Below, piece after piece: positions 16,928 to 26,814 of a DNA stretch of 64,000 bases. This stretch comes from Enterococcus pseudoavium NBRC 100491 (GTDB taxonomy: Bacteria > Bacillota > Bacilli > Lactobacillales > Enterococcaceae). A model generated the notes under the pieces. The model did no database searches. It worked only from the letters and a program-made list of their open reading frames with translations, and was not told the DNA's origin. A program made the translations under genes and the position numbers. Position 1 is the first letter of the stretch. The number at the start of each line of letters is the position of its first letter. The stretch spans positions 81,435 through 145,434 of the forward strand of contig NZ_BCQF01000004.1 in assembly GCF_001544295.1 (NCBI RefSeq), written 5' to 3'.

Positions 16928-17033
16928 TTGTTGGTTTTACTTTTTATTTTAGGAAAAATGATATCTGTTATTGGCGTTGCCGATGAAACCTTTTTGATTT
17001 TTACAAGCAATTACTTTAATCTGAGGAGCCGTA

Positions 17034-18137
17034 ATGAAAAGCTTAAATAATTATTGGATCGATTTTTTATTTTTAGAACTGCTGGGCAGTTTATTGTTGT
17101 TCCACCAAGGATTTCAACCACAGATGGTCCTCTATCTGTTAGCCAGTGTTCTCTTGGTGGGACCAGCGTTATTGTTGTCAAAAATATTTAGTCAGCTAAG
17201 TATTGGGGGCTTAATCATTCTGAGTTTTCGCTGGCCTCAACTCCTCGTTTTTCTGCCCGCAAACTTGCGGATCGCTTGGCGAGAGGACATCCTTTGGGGC
17301 TGGTCATTGATTGTTCTAACAGTGCCGCTCATTCAATCCGCTCATTTTTCTTTGGCGGAATGCTTATTGCTGGTTTGCTTAAATTGTTTTGCACTACTGC
17401 TGACATGGAGAGGGAAAAAACAGCAAACAATCCATGACGCACTACTGCAATTGAAAGATGACAGTTGGGAAAAACAAGAACTGCTAAAACAAAAAAATCA
17501 TGAATTGATTCAATCTCAAGAAACCTTTATCGACTTAGAAATTTCCCAAGAGCGGAATCGGATCGCTCGCGATATCCACGACAATGTCGGCCACTTATTA
17601 TCTAGCGCGATCATTCAATTAGGAGCTATTGAGGCGCTCAATCAAAATGACGTTCTAAAAATGCCCTTAAATCAGTTAAAGGCAACCATTCATACTGGGA
17701 TGGATAATATTCGTGAGAGTGTCCATGATTTACATGAAACTTCTTTACCTTTTGAAAAGGGACTTGATTTGCTGATTGCTGAATTTCAATTTTGTGAAGC
17801 TGAGGTAGTCGGAAAAATCCCTGCAAATTTGTCACAAGAACAAGAACGCACTTTATTGATGATTTTAAAAGAAGCTTTAGCCAATGTGATGAAACACAGT
17901 AATGCCACTAAAGTTACATTAACGTTTAGTGAACTGCCGGCCTTTTATCGGCTACAAATCTTAGATAATGGCACGCTCACTAAAAAAACTGGAACTGGGA
18001 TTGGCTTGAAAAGTATGAGACAACGAGTAGAACAAATCGGTGGGCAATTGCATCTTGCGCCAACTCCCGAGAATTATTTGATTCAAGTCGTTTTACCCAA
18101 GAAAGCACATTCGTCCCTTCATATCGCGCGTGATTGA
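17034..18137 (+). CDS. Sensor histidine kinase (HisKA_3, NarL-system type)
   Basis: 367 aa. The N-terminal 125 residues form about four to five membrane segments with little extracytoplasmic loop, so it is an intramembrane-sensing kinase. A short coiled linker follows. The dimerisation box ERNRIARDIHDNVGHLLSS holds phospho-acceptor His182. The HATPase part has KEALANVMKHSNA (N box), DNG and GTGIGLKSMRQR (G box). GAGGAG lies 5 nt upstream of the ATG. Paired with the regulator at 18218 and divergent from the exporter it presumably controls, perhaps in response to an envelope-active compound. Confidence 0.92.
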   Translation: MKSLNNYWIDFLFLELLGSLLLFHQGFQPQMVLYLLASVLLVGPALLLSKIFSQLSIGGLIILSFRWPQLLVFLPANLRIAWREDILWGWSLIVLTVPLIQSAHFSLAECLLLVCLNCFALLLTWRGKKQQTIHDALLQLKDDSWEKQELLKQKNHELIQSQETFIDLEISQERNRIARDIHDNVGHLLSSAIIQLGAIEALNQNDVLKMPLNQLKATIHTGMDNIRESVHDLHETSLPFEKGLDLLIAEFQFCEAEVVGKIPANLSQEQERTLLMILKEALANVMKHSNATKVTLTFSELPAFYRLQILDNGTLTKKTGTGIGLKSMRQRVEQIGGQLHLAPTPENYLIQVVLPKKAHSSLHIARD

Positions 18138-18217
18138 AGAAGTCGCTCAAAACAGAAAGATACACCCAAACTACTGATGCATATCAACTGTAATCAGTCC
18201 AAATTAGGAGGAAAGCC

Positions 18218-18844
18218 ATGATTCGTGTTGTTGTGATTGACGATGATCCCTTAGTAACAGAATCCTTAAAAACCATTTTAGAGGTCTCTGAAGAAATCAA
18301 AGTTTTAGGAACGGGCCACTCTGCCACTGAGGCAGTAACACTGTACTTGCAAGAACGACCAGATGTATTATTGACTGATATTCGCATGGGACAGAGTACT
18401 GGAATTGCTGCAGCCAAGGAAATCTTCAAACAAGTTCCTGAAGCCATCATTTTACTGCTGACAACTTTTTCTGATGATGAATACATTTGTGAGGCCTTGC
18501 AAATTGGCGTAAAAGGTTATCTGATCAAGCAAGACTTGGCTAGCATTGTCCCGGCGATCAAAGCCGTTTATAACGGACAGACGGTCTTCGGGACTGAGAT
18601 TGCTGGTAAGCTTGCTTCAATCTTAACCGATCATTCTCCCCGCAAGTCAGCCCCCGTTCAGTTAACTGAACGGCAAGAAAGTATTTTAATCGCAGTTGCC
18701 TCTGGAAAAAATAATAAAGAAATCGCTCAAGAACTATTTTTAAGCGAAGGAACGGTTCGTAATAATATCAGTCAGTTATTGGAAAAATTAGCCGTGCGCG
18801 ACCGGACACAGCTCGCGATTTTCTATTACCAAGAATATAAATAA
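18218..18844 (+). CDS. Response regulator, NarL/LuxR family
   Basis: 208 aa. Receiver domain with the acidic pocket IDDD (8-10), phospho-acceptor Asp54 in LLTDIRMG, the T/S segment LLLTTFSDDEYI and Lys in KGYLIKQD. The C-terminal LuxR-type helix-turn-helix reads LTERQESILIAVASGKNNKE and continues IAQELFLSEGTVRNNIS. AGGAGG lies 7 nt before the ATG. An 80-nt gap separates it from the kinase gene; a strong hairpin terminator follows. Its likely target is the palindrome at 16912-16927. Confidence 0.93.
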   Translation: MIRVVVIDDDPLVTESLKTILEVSEEIKVLGTGHSATEAVTLYLQERPDVLLTDIRMGQSTGIAAAKEIFKQVPEAIILLLTTFSDDEYICEALQIGVKGYLIKQDLASIVPAIKAVYNGQTVFGTEIAGKLASILTDHSPRKSAPVQLTERQESILIAVASGKNNKEIAQELFLSEGTVRNNISQLLEKLAVRDRTQLAIFYYQEYK

Positions 18845-18881
18845 AACTACGCATGTCTGAAATGACATGCGTAGTTTTATT
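18842..18881. terminator. Bidirectional terminator
   Basis: AAAACTACGCATGTC pairs with GACATGCGTAGTTTT around a TGAAAT loop. It serves the response-regulator gene on one strand and dltD on the other; the dltD stop overlaps it. Confidence 0.9.
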
Positions 18882-20142
18882 TAATCGTAGTTGGGTTCAT
18901 TTCTTGCCAAGCTTTACTCAAGAAATAGTCATTATTGATTTTATAATTTTCAGCTTGTGACTTTTCTCCTTTCAAAAAAGGAGCAATTTTTCTATCAGCT
19001 AATAACCAACCTTTCCAGCCTAAATGAATCGTATCTTGCATGAAGTAAGGCGTGTTTTGCTGATTCGTATAATCTGCAATATTAGTAAAACCTTGCGCAG
19101 TTAATTGATACTTGATTTTACTTGAAAACTGCTGCAGCATTTCGTCTGAAAGTCCGGTGAATTTTGCCCAGCGACCATTAACAGGGGGAATAATGAAGAG
19201 TGCGTCTGTATGCTTCTTCGCTAATTGATCTAGAGCTAATTGGAAATCAGAGAATTCTGGCGAATAGCGATAATCCCAGTCTTTTTGAGAATCAGCCAGC
19301 ATATTCAGATGAGGCTTGATCCGTCGATGATAAAAACGTTGCTGAATCCCAAATTGATTTCCTCGCGTCGCCGCTTTTCCTAAATGATTGGCTAATCTAT
19401 TTAATTCATGCTGATCATATTGGTCAGGCAATTCTTTCGCCGCATGATCAATCGCAGCTTGCTTGCTGATCATGCCAATCGTACTAAATAATTCGTCTTC
19501 ACGCGCCAGCATATTTAATTTTAATTTGCTAAACGTCAGATCGGTTTGATCTGGTAATTTTCCATCCATTACTGCATTCAGCATGCGCTCTAACCGTTCA
19601 TCTTTTCTTACCACTCCATAATGGGCCAAACGTTGAGCGAAATATTGATCGCTAGCTTGGATTTTTTTTAAATGCAACAGCCAATTCAAGGTTTGTTCAG
19701 GGGAGTAATAGGCATCAAAATAATCACGTTTGATCCCTTCTTTTACAAACCATTGCGGTGAAATGATAAAAACAACCTTTCGATTCTTTAATTCATTTCC
19801 TAACGATTGCATCATCATAAATTGTGTCAACGATTGCGTTCCCGGTGCTCCCATTAAAAAGGGGGTATAGTCACGCTTGTATTTTTCAGCTAAAACGGAT
19901 GGGTGAAAAGGACTGATTCGACTCAATTCTGAAGAACCAAAAAACGGTACATAGTTATCGGTACTTAGGGCGTCTTTTGTAATACTGTTTCCTCGTAAAA
20001 CATTTCCCGCCATCGAACTAGAAGCTGCTTTGATCAGCTTTGGATCATTGCTGTTAATTTTGAATGGTGAGAAAAACAGAAGAACCAATAAAACTGCCGC
20101 CAAAAGAATCGGCCCAAAGATACCGAGAAGTTTCTTTTTCAT
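18877..20142 (-). CDS. dltD: D-alanyl-lipoteichoic acid biosynthesis protein DltD
   Basis: 421 aa. An N-terminal membrane anchor ([17 protein letters not shown]) places the enzyme domain outside the cell, where it helps transfer D-alanine to lipoteichoic acid. The SGNH-like catalytic Ser70 lies in FFGSSELSR and the Asp/His pair in [12 protein letters not shown]. The start overlaps the dltC stop by four bases. Last gene of dltXABCD. D-alanylation lowers the negative charge of the wall and protects against cationic peptides. Confidence 0.96.
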   Translation of the reverse strand: MKKKLLGIFGPILLAAVLLVLLFFSPFKINSNDPKLIKAASSSMAGNVLRGNSITKDALSTDNYVPFFGSSELSRISPFHPSVLAEKYKRDYTPFLMGAPGTQSLTQFMMMQSLGNELKNRKVVFIISPQWFVKEGIKRDYFDAYYSPEQTLNWLLHLKKIQASDQYFAQRLAHYGVVRKDERLERMLNAVMDGKLPDQTDLTFSKLKLNMLAREDELFSTIGMISKQAAIDHAAKELPDQYDQHELNRLANHLGKAATRGNQFGIQQRFYHRRIKPHLNMLADSQKDWDYRYSPEFSDFQLALDQLAKKHTDALFIIPPVNGRWAKFTGLSDEMLQQFSSKIKYQLTAQGFTNIADYTNQQNTPYFMQDTIHLGWKGWLLADRKIAPFLKGEKSQAENYKINNDYFLSKAWQEMNPTTIK

Positions 20143-20375
20143 TGGGCTTGCAGGGCCTTCACTTGTTCAATGATTTTGTTCGGTGTATTCCATTGAGCGC
20201 GGTCAAACTCTGATACTGGAACTTGTACATCTAATTGTCCTTCGATTTCAACTAATAGTTGAACAGTTGCTAATGAATCCATCAAGCCTTCTTCAAATAA
20301 ATCAACATCCGGATTATCTCTAACTTCATCTGTTCCTGTAATATCTTCTAAAATGCTAAATAATGTATCTTCCAT
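20139..20375 (-). CDS. dltC: D-alanine carrier protein DltC
   Basis: 78 aa acyl-carrier-type protein carrying D-alanine on a phosphopantetheine attached to Ser34 in [14 protein letters not shown]. It receives D-Ala from DltA and hands it to DltB at the membrane. The length is normal. GGAGCGAG precedes the ATG. A 179-nt gap separates it from dltB, unusually long for this tight operon (see the following entry). Confidence 0.96.
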   Translation of the reverse strand: MEDTLFSILEDITGTDEVRDNPDVDLFEEGLMDSLATVQLLVEIEGQLDVQVPVSEFDRAQWNTPNKIIEQVKALQAQ

Positions 20376-20566
20376 GTTACTCGCTCCATTTCGTTTTTAT
20401 TTTTTGTCAATGCATAATTAGTCCGCTCATATTTAAAGAATCATTTTTTAAAAACTCAAAATAATTCTATTTTCGTACGCATACCATCCGGCTAAACAGT
20501 TCACACCTTATTCTGTATCCAAATCATTACATCAGTTTGAACTTTAACAAACGGCTAAAAGCCGGA
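20376..20566 (-). promoter_or_regulatory. dltB-dltC intergenic region with alternative pairing
   Basis: The dltB stop lies in a small hairpin CGGCT-TTT-AGCCG. The segment TCCGGCT (overlapping the same arm) can instead pair with AGCCGGA about 70 nt downstream (plus-strand copies at 20560-20566 and 20487-20493). The two folds exclude each other. A weak internal promoter TTGAGT-17-TTAAAT is also possible. No small ORF with a ribosome site is visible. Confidence 0.4.
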
Positions 20567-21769
20567 CTGGCAAAACCATAATTTATCCAAGAAGCCTGAA
20601 AAAATCAAAAAGCTCAAGCAGACTGCGTTAAAGGTTAAGAAAACTGCCAATGCATGAGTAAACTTATTCGATGGAATTTCTTGCTTATGTTTTTTCTTAA
20701 AGCGCAACCAGGCATCGGTCAAACAAATCAAGGCTGCATGGTAAAAACCATATAAAATGTAATACCACGTCAACCCGTGCCAGAGACCCATGATTAAGAA
20801 TAGGGCGAAATAGCCCACATTAGAGGCTACGATCCGGCTTTTGAAGGTTTTCTTTTTGATCAAAGCAAACATCAAACGCATATAGATGTAATCGCGGAAC
20901 CAGAAAGACAAGGTCATATGCCAACGATTCCAGAACTCTTTGATATTCCATGATAGAAATGGTTTATTAAAGTTTTTGGGAGTGTTATACCCCATTAGTT
21001 TACTAGTACCGACGGCAAACAAGCTGTAACCGGCAAAATCAAAGAATAGATACATACTATACACATACATATAACCTACTAAGCCCCAAGAAATCCCACC
21101 ATGATGCATCGCCAGCCGATCCATAATTGGCAGCAAAACTTGACCAAAATAATAACCAATGATGAACTTATATAAAAAACCAACAAAGAGATCGTGAACA
21201 CCCGCCCCTAATAAATCAACGTATTCTTCTGGTGTAGGCGGATTTTTCAAGTCTTTTTCAAAGCGGCGATAACGATCGATCGGTCCTGATGAGATCGTTG
21301 GGAAAAACAATAAGAACTTGATGTAGTTCAACGGACGGTATTCCTTAATCATGCCATCGCGCATTTCCATAATGATTTGTACCGATTTAAAGGTCAGATA
21401 TGAAATTCCCAGAAAACCTAAAACAGAGTTCTGACCACTCAGAAATGGCGTAACCTTCACAAAAATCAAGGGAACAATACTTAAGAACACCGCAAAGTAA
21501 AAGACATTGGCTTGATTCTTATTTTTACGGTACTGATGATAGCTCCAAACTAAAAGGCTTTGAAAGATTACGTAACCAATCAGCGCTAACCCTTGATGAT
21601 AATCTTTTCCTCCAAAGGAGATATAGAGAAAAAATAGCGTGATTAGTGATTGATACCAATCGATTCGTTTGCCACGAATCAGCAAACTTAAAACCAACGG
21701 CAACAAGGTCACGAATAAAATAATGAAATAAATTGGAGAGGCATAAGGCACCATGTGAGGGATCAGCAT
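20555..21769 (-). CDS. dltB: D-alanyl-lipoteichoic acid transfer MBOAT protein DltB
   Basis: 404 aa multi-helix membrane O-acyltransferase that moves D-alanine from DltC across the membrane. The MBOAT signature is visible: WNIKEFWNRWHMTLSFWFRDYIY near 265-288 and the catalytic histidine in LIMGLWHGLTWYYILYGFYHA. It begins MLIPHMVPYASPIYF, and its start overlaps the dltA stop by one base (TAATG). Confidence 0.96.
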   Translation of the reverse strand: MLIPHMVPYASPIYFIILFVTLLPLVLSLLIRGKRIDWYQSLITLFFLYISFGGKDYHQGLALIGYVIFQSLLVWSYHQYRKNKNQANVFYFAVFLSIVPLIFVKVTPFLSGQNSVLGFLGISYLTFKSVQIIMEMRDGMIKEYRPLNYIKFLLFFPTISSGPIDRYRRFEKDLKNPPTPEEYVDLLGAGVHDLFVGFLYKFIIGYYFGQVLLPIMDRLAMHHGGISWGLVGYMYVYSMYLFFDFAGYSLFAVGTSKLMGYNTPKNFNKPFLSWNIKEFWNRWHMTLSFWFRDYIYMRLMFALIKKKTFKSRIVASNVGYFALFLIMGLWHGLTWYYILYGFYHAALICLTDAWLRFKKKHKQEIPSNKFTHALAVFLTFNAVCLSFLIFSGFLDKLWFCQSGF

Positions 21770-23280
21770 TAGCGATTCACCTCAGCAATCAGTCTTTTAC
21801 GATCAATCTTTCCATTTACGGTTCGTGGTAATTGATCGACGTAAACAAATTTTTGCGGGATCATGTATTCCATGACTCCTCCAGCTAATTCTGCTTTAAT
21901 GGCTTTCGTCAATTGGTACGCTTTTTCAAAATCATTGTCATTCGCAACGACATAGGCCACTAATTGTTGGACTTTGTGATTTTGATATTTCGGTACAACC
22001 GTCGCTTGCTTCACATAGGCGACCTTTTCTAAATGATGATCAATATCTTCTAACTCGATTCGAAAACCATGCAATTTAATTTGAAAATCGATCCGTCCTT
22101 CGTAAAGTAACAACCCCCCCGTCGTCAAACGACCGGCATCACCAGTCCGGTAAGCAGGCCTCCCCTCAATTTCGAAAAAGGCTGCTGCCGTTTTTTGGGG
22201 ATTGTGTAGATAACCTTTTGAAACACTGGGTCCTTTGATAATAATCTCCCCGGCTACACCGGCTGGAACTTCTTGCTTTTCATCGTAGATCAAGACTTCG
22301 GTATCATCTTTAACATAGCCGATTGGCACACGATCATACTCAGCTAAAACTTCTGAAGTTACTTCTATTTGCGTCATCGCAACCGTTGCTTCCGTTGGAC
22401 CATACGTATTAAAAATTCTTGCATTTGGAAAACGGTGAATTAATTCTTCGGCCGTTTTACGGGTCAATTCTTCCCCACAAAATTGAAAGATTTTTAAAGA
22501 TGGTACATGTTTCTCATCAAAAGTTTTCTCCATCAAACAAATGTCCATAAAAGACGGCGTCGATACCCAAACATCTAAGTCTAACTTAGGCAAATATTCG
22601 AATAATTTTCTAAAATCATTGATTACTGCTTTTTCCATTGGAATCAACGTCCCACCACTGCACAGTGCTGGATAGACACTCATAACAGATAAGTCAAAGG
22701 AGTACGGTGCTTGCGATAAGAAGCGCATCCCTGTCTGAATGCCAAAATCCTGCAGATCCCAATTTGTAAAGCTCAAGAGATTTTCATGACTGATCTGAAC
22801 GCCTTTTGGTACACCCGTCGTGCCAGAAGTGAAAATAATATAGAATGTATCGTCAGCAATAACCGGTTGTAAATCGGCCTTTCCCTGCTCATTTGTAAAG
22901 ATCTCAGCCAACTCAGCCGGTGTTACCACTGGAAGTTCAACCTTAATTTCCTCTGGCCAAGGCAAAACACTCACGATCATGGCCGGTTGCGCAACTTCTA
23001 AAATCAATTGAATGCGATCTAGTGGTGTATTTGACTCGATTGGAATATAGGCATGTCCACTTTTGGCAGCTCCCAAAAAACTTGCAATCATTTCAAACTC
23101 CAGTTCACCAAATACAATAATCGGAGTTTTAGCAGTAATTGTTTTAGTCAGATATTGAGCTAAGTTGTCTGACCATTGACGTAACGTGTGATAACTGAAA
23201 CGGTCTGTTTCTGATTGATAGGCAATTGCTTCGGGTCGGTCACTTGCCCATTGATCAATTGCTTTAATGATATTTTTCAT
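21769..23280 (-). CDS. dltA: D-alanine--D-alanyl carrier protein ligase DltA
   Basis: 503 aa adenylate-forming enzyme that activates D-alanine with ATP and loads it onto DltC in the cytoplasm. The P-loop IIFTSGTTGVPKG lies near 150, the A5 motif NTYGPTEATVA near 292, RTGDAGR near 380 and the C-terminal catalytic lysine in TVNGKIDRKRL. The length is normal. GAGGGGGTAGTC precedes the ATG. Confidence 0.97.
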   Translation of the reverse strand: MKNIIKAIDQWASDRPEAIAYQSETDRFSYHTLRQWSDNLAQYLTKTITAKTPIIVFGELEFEMIASFLGAAKSGHAYIPIESNTPLDRIQLILEVAQPAMIVSVLPWPEEIKVELPVVTPAELAEIFTNEQGKADLQPVIADDTFYIIFTSGTTGVPKGVQISHENLLSFTNWDLQDFGIQTGMRFLSQAPYSFDLSVMSVYPALCSGGTLIPMEKAVINDFRKLFEYLPKLDLDVWVSTPSFMDICLMEKTFDEKHVPSLKIFQFCGEELTRKTAEELIHRFPNARIFNTYGPTEATVAMTQIEVTSEVLAEYDRVPIGYVKDDTEVLIYDEKQEVPAGVAGEIIIKGPSVSKGYLHNPQKTAAAFFEIEGRPAYRTGDAGRLTTGGLLLYEGRIDFQIKLHGFRIELEDIDHHLEKVAYVKQATVVPKYQNHKVQQLVAYVVANDNDFEKAYQLTKAIKAELAGGVMEYMIPQKFVYVDQLPRTVNGKIDRKRLIAEVNR

Positions 23281-23319
23281 GACTACCCCCTCATTCTTGG
23301 TAAAATAAATCCTTCTCGT

Positions 23320-23469
23320 CTAAAATTCATTGTAAATAAAGTTGCCACCTTGAATACTTTTATAATGGTATAAATAAATCAGTATCAAGAGAATGACAAA
23401 GTAAAAAATCGTCTTCCCAATGAAGCTTAACCAATCGCGAGTCGTCGGACCCTTTAAAAAATCTTTCAT
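23320..23469 (-). CDS. dltX: DltX, small membrane protein of the dlt operon
   Basis: 49 aa. It starts MKDFLKGPTTRDWLSFIGK, has one transmembrane helix (TIFYFVILLILIYLYHY) and ends with the conserved FIYNEF motif of DltX, now seen as part of the D-alanyl transfer machinery. GAGAGGG lies 8 nt before the ATG; the longer in-frame form upstream has no ribosome site. Directly upstream of dltA (39-nt gap), the usual place. Confidence 0.93.
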   Translation of the reverse strand: MKDFLKGPTTRDWLSFIGKTIFYFVILLILIYLYHYKSIQGGNFIYNEF

Positions 23470-23503
23470 CCAAGTGCCCTCTCTTTTTCTTTTATTGATT
23501 AGT

Positions 23504-23509
23504 ATTATA
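23504..23509 (-). promoter_or_regulatory. -10 box of the dlt operon
   Basis: On the minus strand TATAAT lies about 35 nt before dltX. No good -35 box is visible at 17 nt, so an activator may be needed. Confidence 0.45.
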
Positions 23510-23712
23510 GAACGACTCAAAAAATCTACCACCGATTGCTCTTACATAGACCGCTTTCAAACGAACAGTTTTGTCACACGCTTGATAAACATTGTCTTTC
23601 CCGCATTTTCTTTGGGCGTTTTGCTGGCACCTAGCAAATCAGTTTATAATTCAGTTAAGGAGAATTTTCTACTTTGCTCCTGTTAATCAGCTTTCAGCGG
23701 CTTAGTTCTGAG

Positions 23713-23752
23713 CAAAAAAAGACTATACCAAATTTTCTGGTATAGTCTTTCG
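23713..23752 (-). terminator. Terminator of the BceAB-like operon
   Basis: AAAGACTATACCA pairs with TGGTATAGTCTTT and a T7 run follows on the minus strand, directly after the permease gene. Confidence 0.88.
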
Positions 23753-23756
23753 CTCT

Positions 23757-25769
23757 TTATAAGAGTTTCTTCTGATAAATATTCGTTATCCAATAGAATA
23801 AAGCATAGACAATTAACATCAATCCACAAAATAAGTAAACAAAACCATAGTTAGCATTTTTAGCAATATGTGAAAAAACTGATATTGCTAAGATACTATG
23901 AATCAACGCTAATATTGCCGGATTAAAGAACACCACGCGATTTTCATGACTAATTTCGCGGGAAATGACTTTATCTGGGATTCCCATGTGTTGCAACAAA
24001 CGATATTGTTTACGTTTCTGCTTGAATTCTGACACCTGTCGCAAAGTCACCATACTGGCGGTTGTAATAATAAACGTCGTGGTCACAAAAGTTACTACGA
24101 ACAATACCAAACCCAAGCTACTGCGGGTTGAACGATAAATTTCTTGAAAAGAAGTATATTCTGAGCGATAAATCGTTGCCTGTTCATCCTTCCCGTCTTC
24201 TCCTTCGACTATTTCTCCAACGATCTGGTGATTTTTCCAAGCTAGATTATAATGGATCGGATAAGCCCAATCCCCTTTTAAATTTTCATGAACCAACTGA
24301 TTCAATTGATTCTCAAAACGTTTTTCAACGTCAATCGCTTCAATCGTATAGGAAATACCAGGGATCGCTTTAAATGTGTCATCGGAAACGACAATCAGAC
24401 TCGTACCGTAACGTAAATTCATGTCCCCAAAAAAATTGGGATGAATTTTTTGGACCTTTAGTTCGCCTTGTTTTAAGTTAATAATTTTACTGTAGCGTGT
24501 GTAATCATTTAAATAGCGCTGATAAGAACTTAGAACCACCGTTGAATCAGCTGAATTTAAGTGAATATCCGGTAAGGTCGAATTCATTTTTTGAAAAGCG
24601 CGATAATCTGAAAGAGCAACTAAGTCCATGATTTCCGGTTCAGAGTTGGTTCCTTCTCCGGAAATTTCCACGCTTTGTTTCGCCGGGATTGCTTTAAAAT
24701 GCAAGGATTGCCGTTGATACGGTAACGTCTTTTGTAGCTTTGTGGCAAACTTCTGATAACTTTCTTGTGTAATCAACAATGAAGTCGGAGCGATTTCATT
24801 GACTGAACGCATCTCCAACGAAACTACTGTTGCCATTCCGCCTAAAATTGCCAAAGCTAAACCCAATGCAACGGTGATCGAGCCAAAAAAACGCCATTCG
24901 CTAAACAGGCGCAATTGCCATTCACTTCTTGACAGGACACCAAGATTTCTAATTAATCGCTTAGGCCGATAGGAATTGTACCAGCGGAGTGTAAAAGCAA
25001 AAAAAAGATAGCTTCCTATCACACATAATAAAAAAATACTGCCCATCAACAGAGCATTTCCTTTTACTAAACCGAAATAGTCACTCACTCTTCTGGCAAA
25101 CATAATATAGGCGGCGGCGATTCCCCAGCCGCTTAAAAGAAACAGCGCTCCAACAACTCCCATTACCTTTTGCCAGAGGGGCAATTCCATCGCTTGAACC
25201 TTCCGTAACGACTGCTTTTTTAAATGCGAGAATTTATAACCTGAGACTAGCCACAAAATCTGACAGGAAACAACGACTAGAATGAAAAGAACCACCAGTC
25301 CTGTGACTATCACTGCATCGGTCGAAAAGAAAAAGTGGACTTGCAATGGAAGATCCATCGCCTTGACTAAGATCATACTAAATAGTTTCGACAATAAGAC
25401 CCCTAGTCCGATTCCCACTCCAAAAGAAAAAATGCCGATAAAGAAAATCTCCATAATAAACCATAAACAGATCTGATAATAATTCAAGCCATATAAATGA
25501 AAGATACTGATATCTTTGCGGCGATTCTCAATAAAAAAACGATTCGTATTTGCCATAAAGAACAACAGGATTAATACAACAGCAAAACTTCCAAAGCCTA
25601 ACATTCCGACCAGCTGAGTATTTTTCCCAGCACTGCGGATCAAAGGCTGTTCATAAGTCATTGCCGTAAAGGAATAATAGACCATTACTGCAAAAATCAA
25701 GCTGAAGAAAAAAACCAAATAATTTGATAACTGCTTCTTAAAGCCGCGCCAAATGATCTTAATCAGCAT
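23757..25769 (-). CDS. BceB-like FtsX-family ABC permease
   Basis: 670 aa, about ten hydrophobic segments with a roughly 200-aa extracytoplasmic domain between segments 7 and 8 (residues about 310-530): the layout of BceB/VraG-type permeases that sense and resist bacitracin, nisin or other peptide antibiotics. It opens MLIKIIWRGFKKQLSNYLVFF. ATG 25769 has GGAGGTGGG upstream; a start 13 codons earlier would lie far inside the ATPase gene. It overlaps the ATPase gene by 11 nt. Relatives usually sit beside a BceRS two-component system, not found here. Confidence 0.85.
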   Translation of the reverse strand: MLIKIIWRGFKKQLSNYLVFFFSLIFAVMVYYSFTAMTYEQPLIRSAGKNTQLVGMLGFGSFAVVLILLFFMANTNRFFIENRRKDISIFHLYGLNYYQICLWFIMEIFFIGIFSFGVGIGLGVLLSKLFSMILVKAMDLPLQVHFFFSTDAVIVTGLVVLFILVVVSCQILWLVSGYKFSHLKKQSLRKVQAMELPLWQKVMGVVGALFLLSGWGIAAAYIMFARRVSDYFGLVKGNALLMGSIFLLCVIGSYLFFAFTLRWYNSYRPKRLIRNLGVLSRSEWQLRLFSEWRFFGSITVALGLALAILGGMATVVSLEMRSVNEIAPTSLLITQESYQKFATKLQKTLPYQRQSLHFKAIPAKQSVEISGEGTNSEPEIMDLVALSDYRAFQKMNSTLPDIHLNSADSTVVLSSYQRYLNDYTRYSKIINLKQGELKVQKIHPNFFGDMNLRYGTSLIVVSDDTFKAIPGISYTIEAIDVEKRFENQLNQLVHENLKGDWAYPIHYNLAWKNHQIVGEIVEGEDGKDEQATIYRSEYTSFQEIYRSTRSSLGLVLFVVTFVTTTFIITTASMVTLRQVSEFKQKRKQYRLLQHMGIPDKVISREISHENRVVFFNPAILALIHSILAISVFSHIAKNANYGFVYLFCGLMLIVYALFYWITNIYQKKLL

Positions 25770-26526
25770 TGGCTTTCCCACCTCCACCGATGGTCGCCTG
25801 CATATCAATCACCTTTTCAAAAAAAGCTTTACGGGAAGAGCGACGGACGATTTCTGAGAAAAAACGGCCATCCTTGATAAACAGTACGCGATTGCAATAA
25901 CTAGCAGTATAAGCATCGTGGGTCACCATTAAGATCGTTGTCTCTTCATGCAGATTAACTTCATCTAAATAGTTTAAAAATTCGGTAGCAGCTTTAGAGT
26001 CCAACGATCCCGTAGGCTCATCGGCAAATAAAACCATCGGACGGCTGATTAATGCCCGTGCGGCCGCAGTACGTTGCTGCTGACCAACAGAGATTTCTTC
26101 GGGATAACGGGCTAAAATATGGTCGATCTTTAAAATTTTGGTCAGCCGGAGCAAGCGTTCTTCAATTTCAGCATAAGAAAGTTTGCTGACCGTTAATGGT
26201 AAAATAATGTTGTCCTTCACGGTCAAGCTATCAATCAAATTGAATTCTTGAAAGATAAAACCCAACTTCTCGCGGCGAAAATCGGTTAACCGTTTTTCTC
26301 GCATTTGGGTAATATCCGAACCTGCTATTTTAACCGATCCCATTGTCGGTAATAAAATAGTTGAAAGGATATTCATTAAGGTCGTCTTTCCCGCGCCACT
26401 GGGGCCCATAATTCCGACAAATTCCCCCTGCTCGACTTTAAAATTTAAATCGTTCAAGACTGTGACTTTGTTGCTACGCGTGCCAAAACTTTTACTAAGA
26501 TGCTGTACCTCGATCATTTTCTTCAC
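25759..26526 (-). CDS. BceA-like ABC transporter ATP-binding protein
   Basis: 255 aa. Walker A GPSGAGKT near 39-46, Q loop IFQEFN, Walker B VLFADEPTG, H loop MVTHD. The signature reads ISVGQQQR instead of LSGGQQQR, a mild departure that may be tolerated in this subfamily. The GTG start at 26526 is 6-8 nt after AGGTGG; ATG 26517 would be 16 nt away. First gene of a two-gene operon with the permease at 23757. Confidence 0.88.
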   Translation of the reverse strand: MKKMIEVQHLSKSFGTRSNKVTVLNDLNFKVEQGEFVGIMGPSGAGKTTLMNILSTILLPTMGSVKIAGSDITQMREKRLTDFRREKLGFIFQEFNLIDSLTVKDNIILPLTVSKLSYAEIEERLLRLTKILKIDHILARYPEEISVGQQQRTAAARALISRPMVLFADEPTGSLDSKAATEFLNYLDEVNLHEETTILMVTHDAYTASYCNRVLFIKDGRFFSEIVRRSSRKAFFEKVIDMQATIGGGGKANAD

Positions 26527-26629
26527 TAGTTTCCACCTACCTCAAATTGAACTACTTGGCTTTTTAAAAAGAAGTTTAATTAATTTACTTGAAATCATTT
26601 TTTTACATCTAATTTTTTTCTTTTATGGT

Positions 26630-26658
26630 ATCATAGAAAGGTCGAATTCTTATGTGAA
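26630..26658 (-). promoter_or_regulatory. Promoter of the BceAB-like operon
   Basis: On the minus strand TTCACA (26653-26658), 17-nt spacer, TATGAT (26630-26635), about 100 nt before the ATPase gene. AAGGTCG / CGACCTT inverted repeats (26638-26666 region) overlap it and could bind a regulator. Confidence 0.6.
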
Positions 26659-26773
26659 ACGACCTTCAATCAACTTACAAATTTTTCACATTCAGGAAAA
26701 ATATTTTTTAGTTATTTTATTTTGACAAGAAGCTTGATCTAATCAGCCTCCTTATCTTTCCCAGTAAACAAAC

Positions 26774-26789
26774 ACACTATATATGGTGT
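26774..26789 (+). promoter_or_regulatory. NrdR box 1
   Basis: ACACTATATATGGTGT closely matches the NrdR consensus (acaCwAtATaTwgtgt). It lies 118 nt upstream of nrdD. Confidence 0.85.
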
Positions 26790-26814
26790 GTTTTTATTTT
26801 TTTACAAAAAAACA

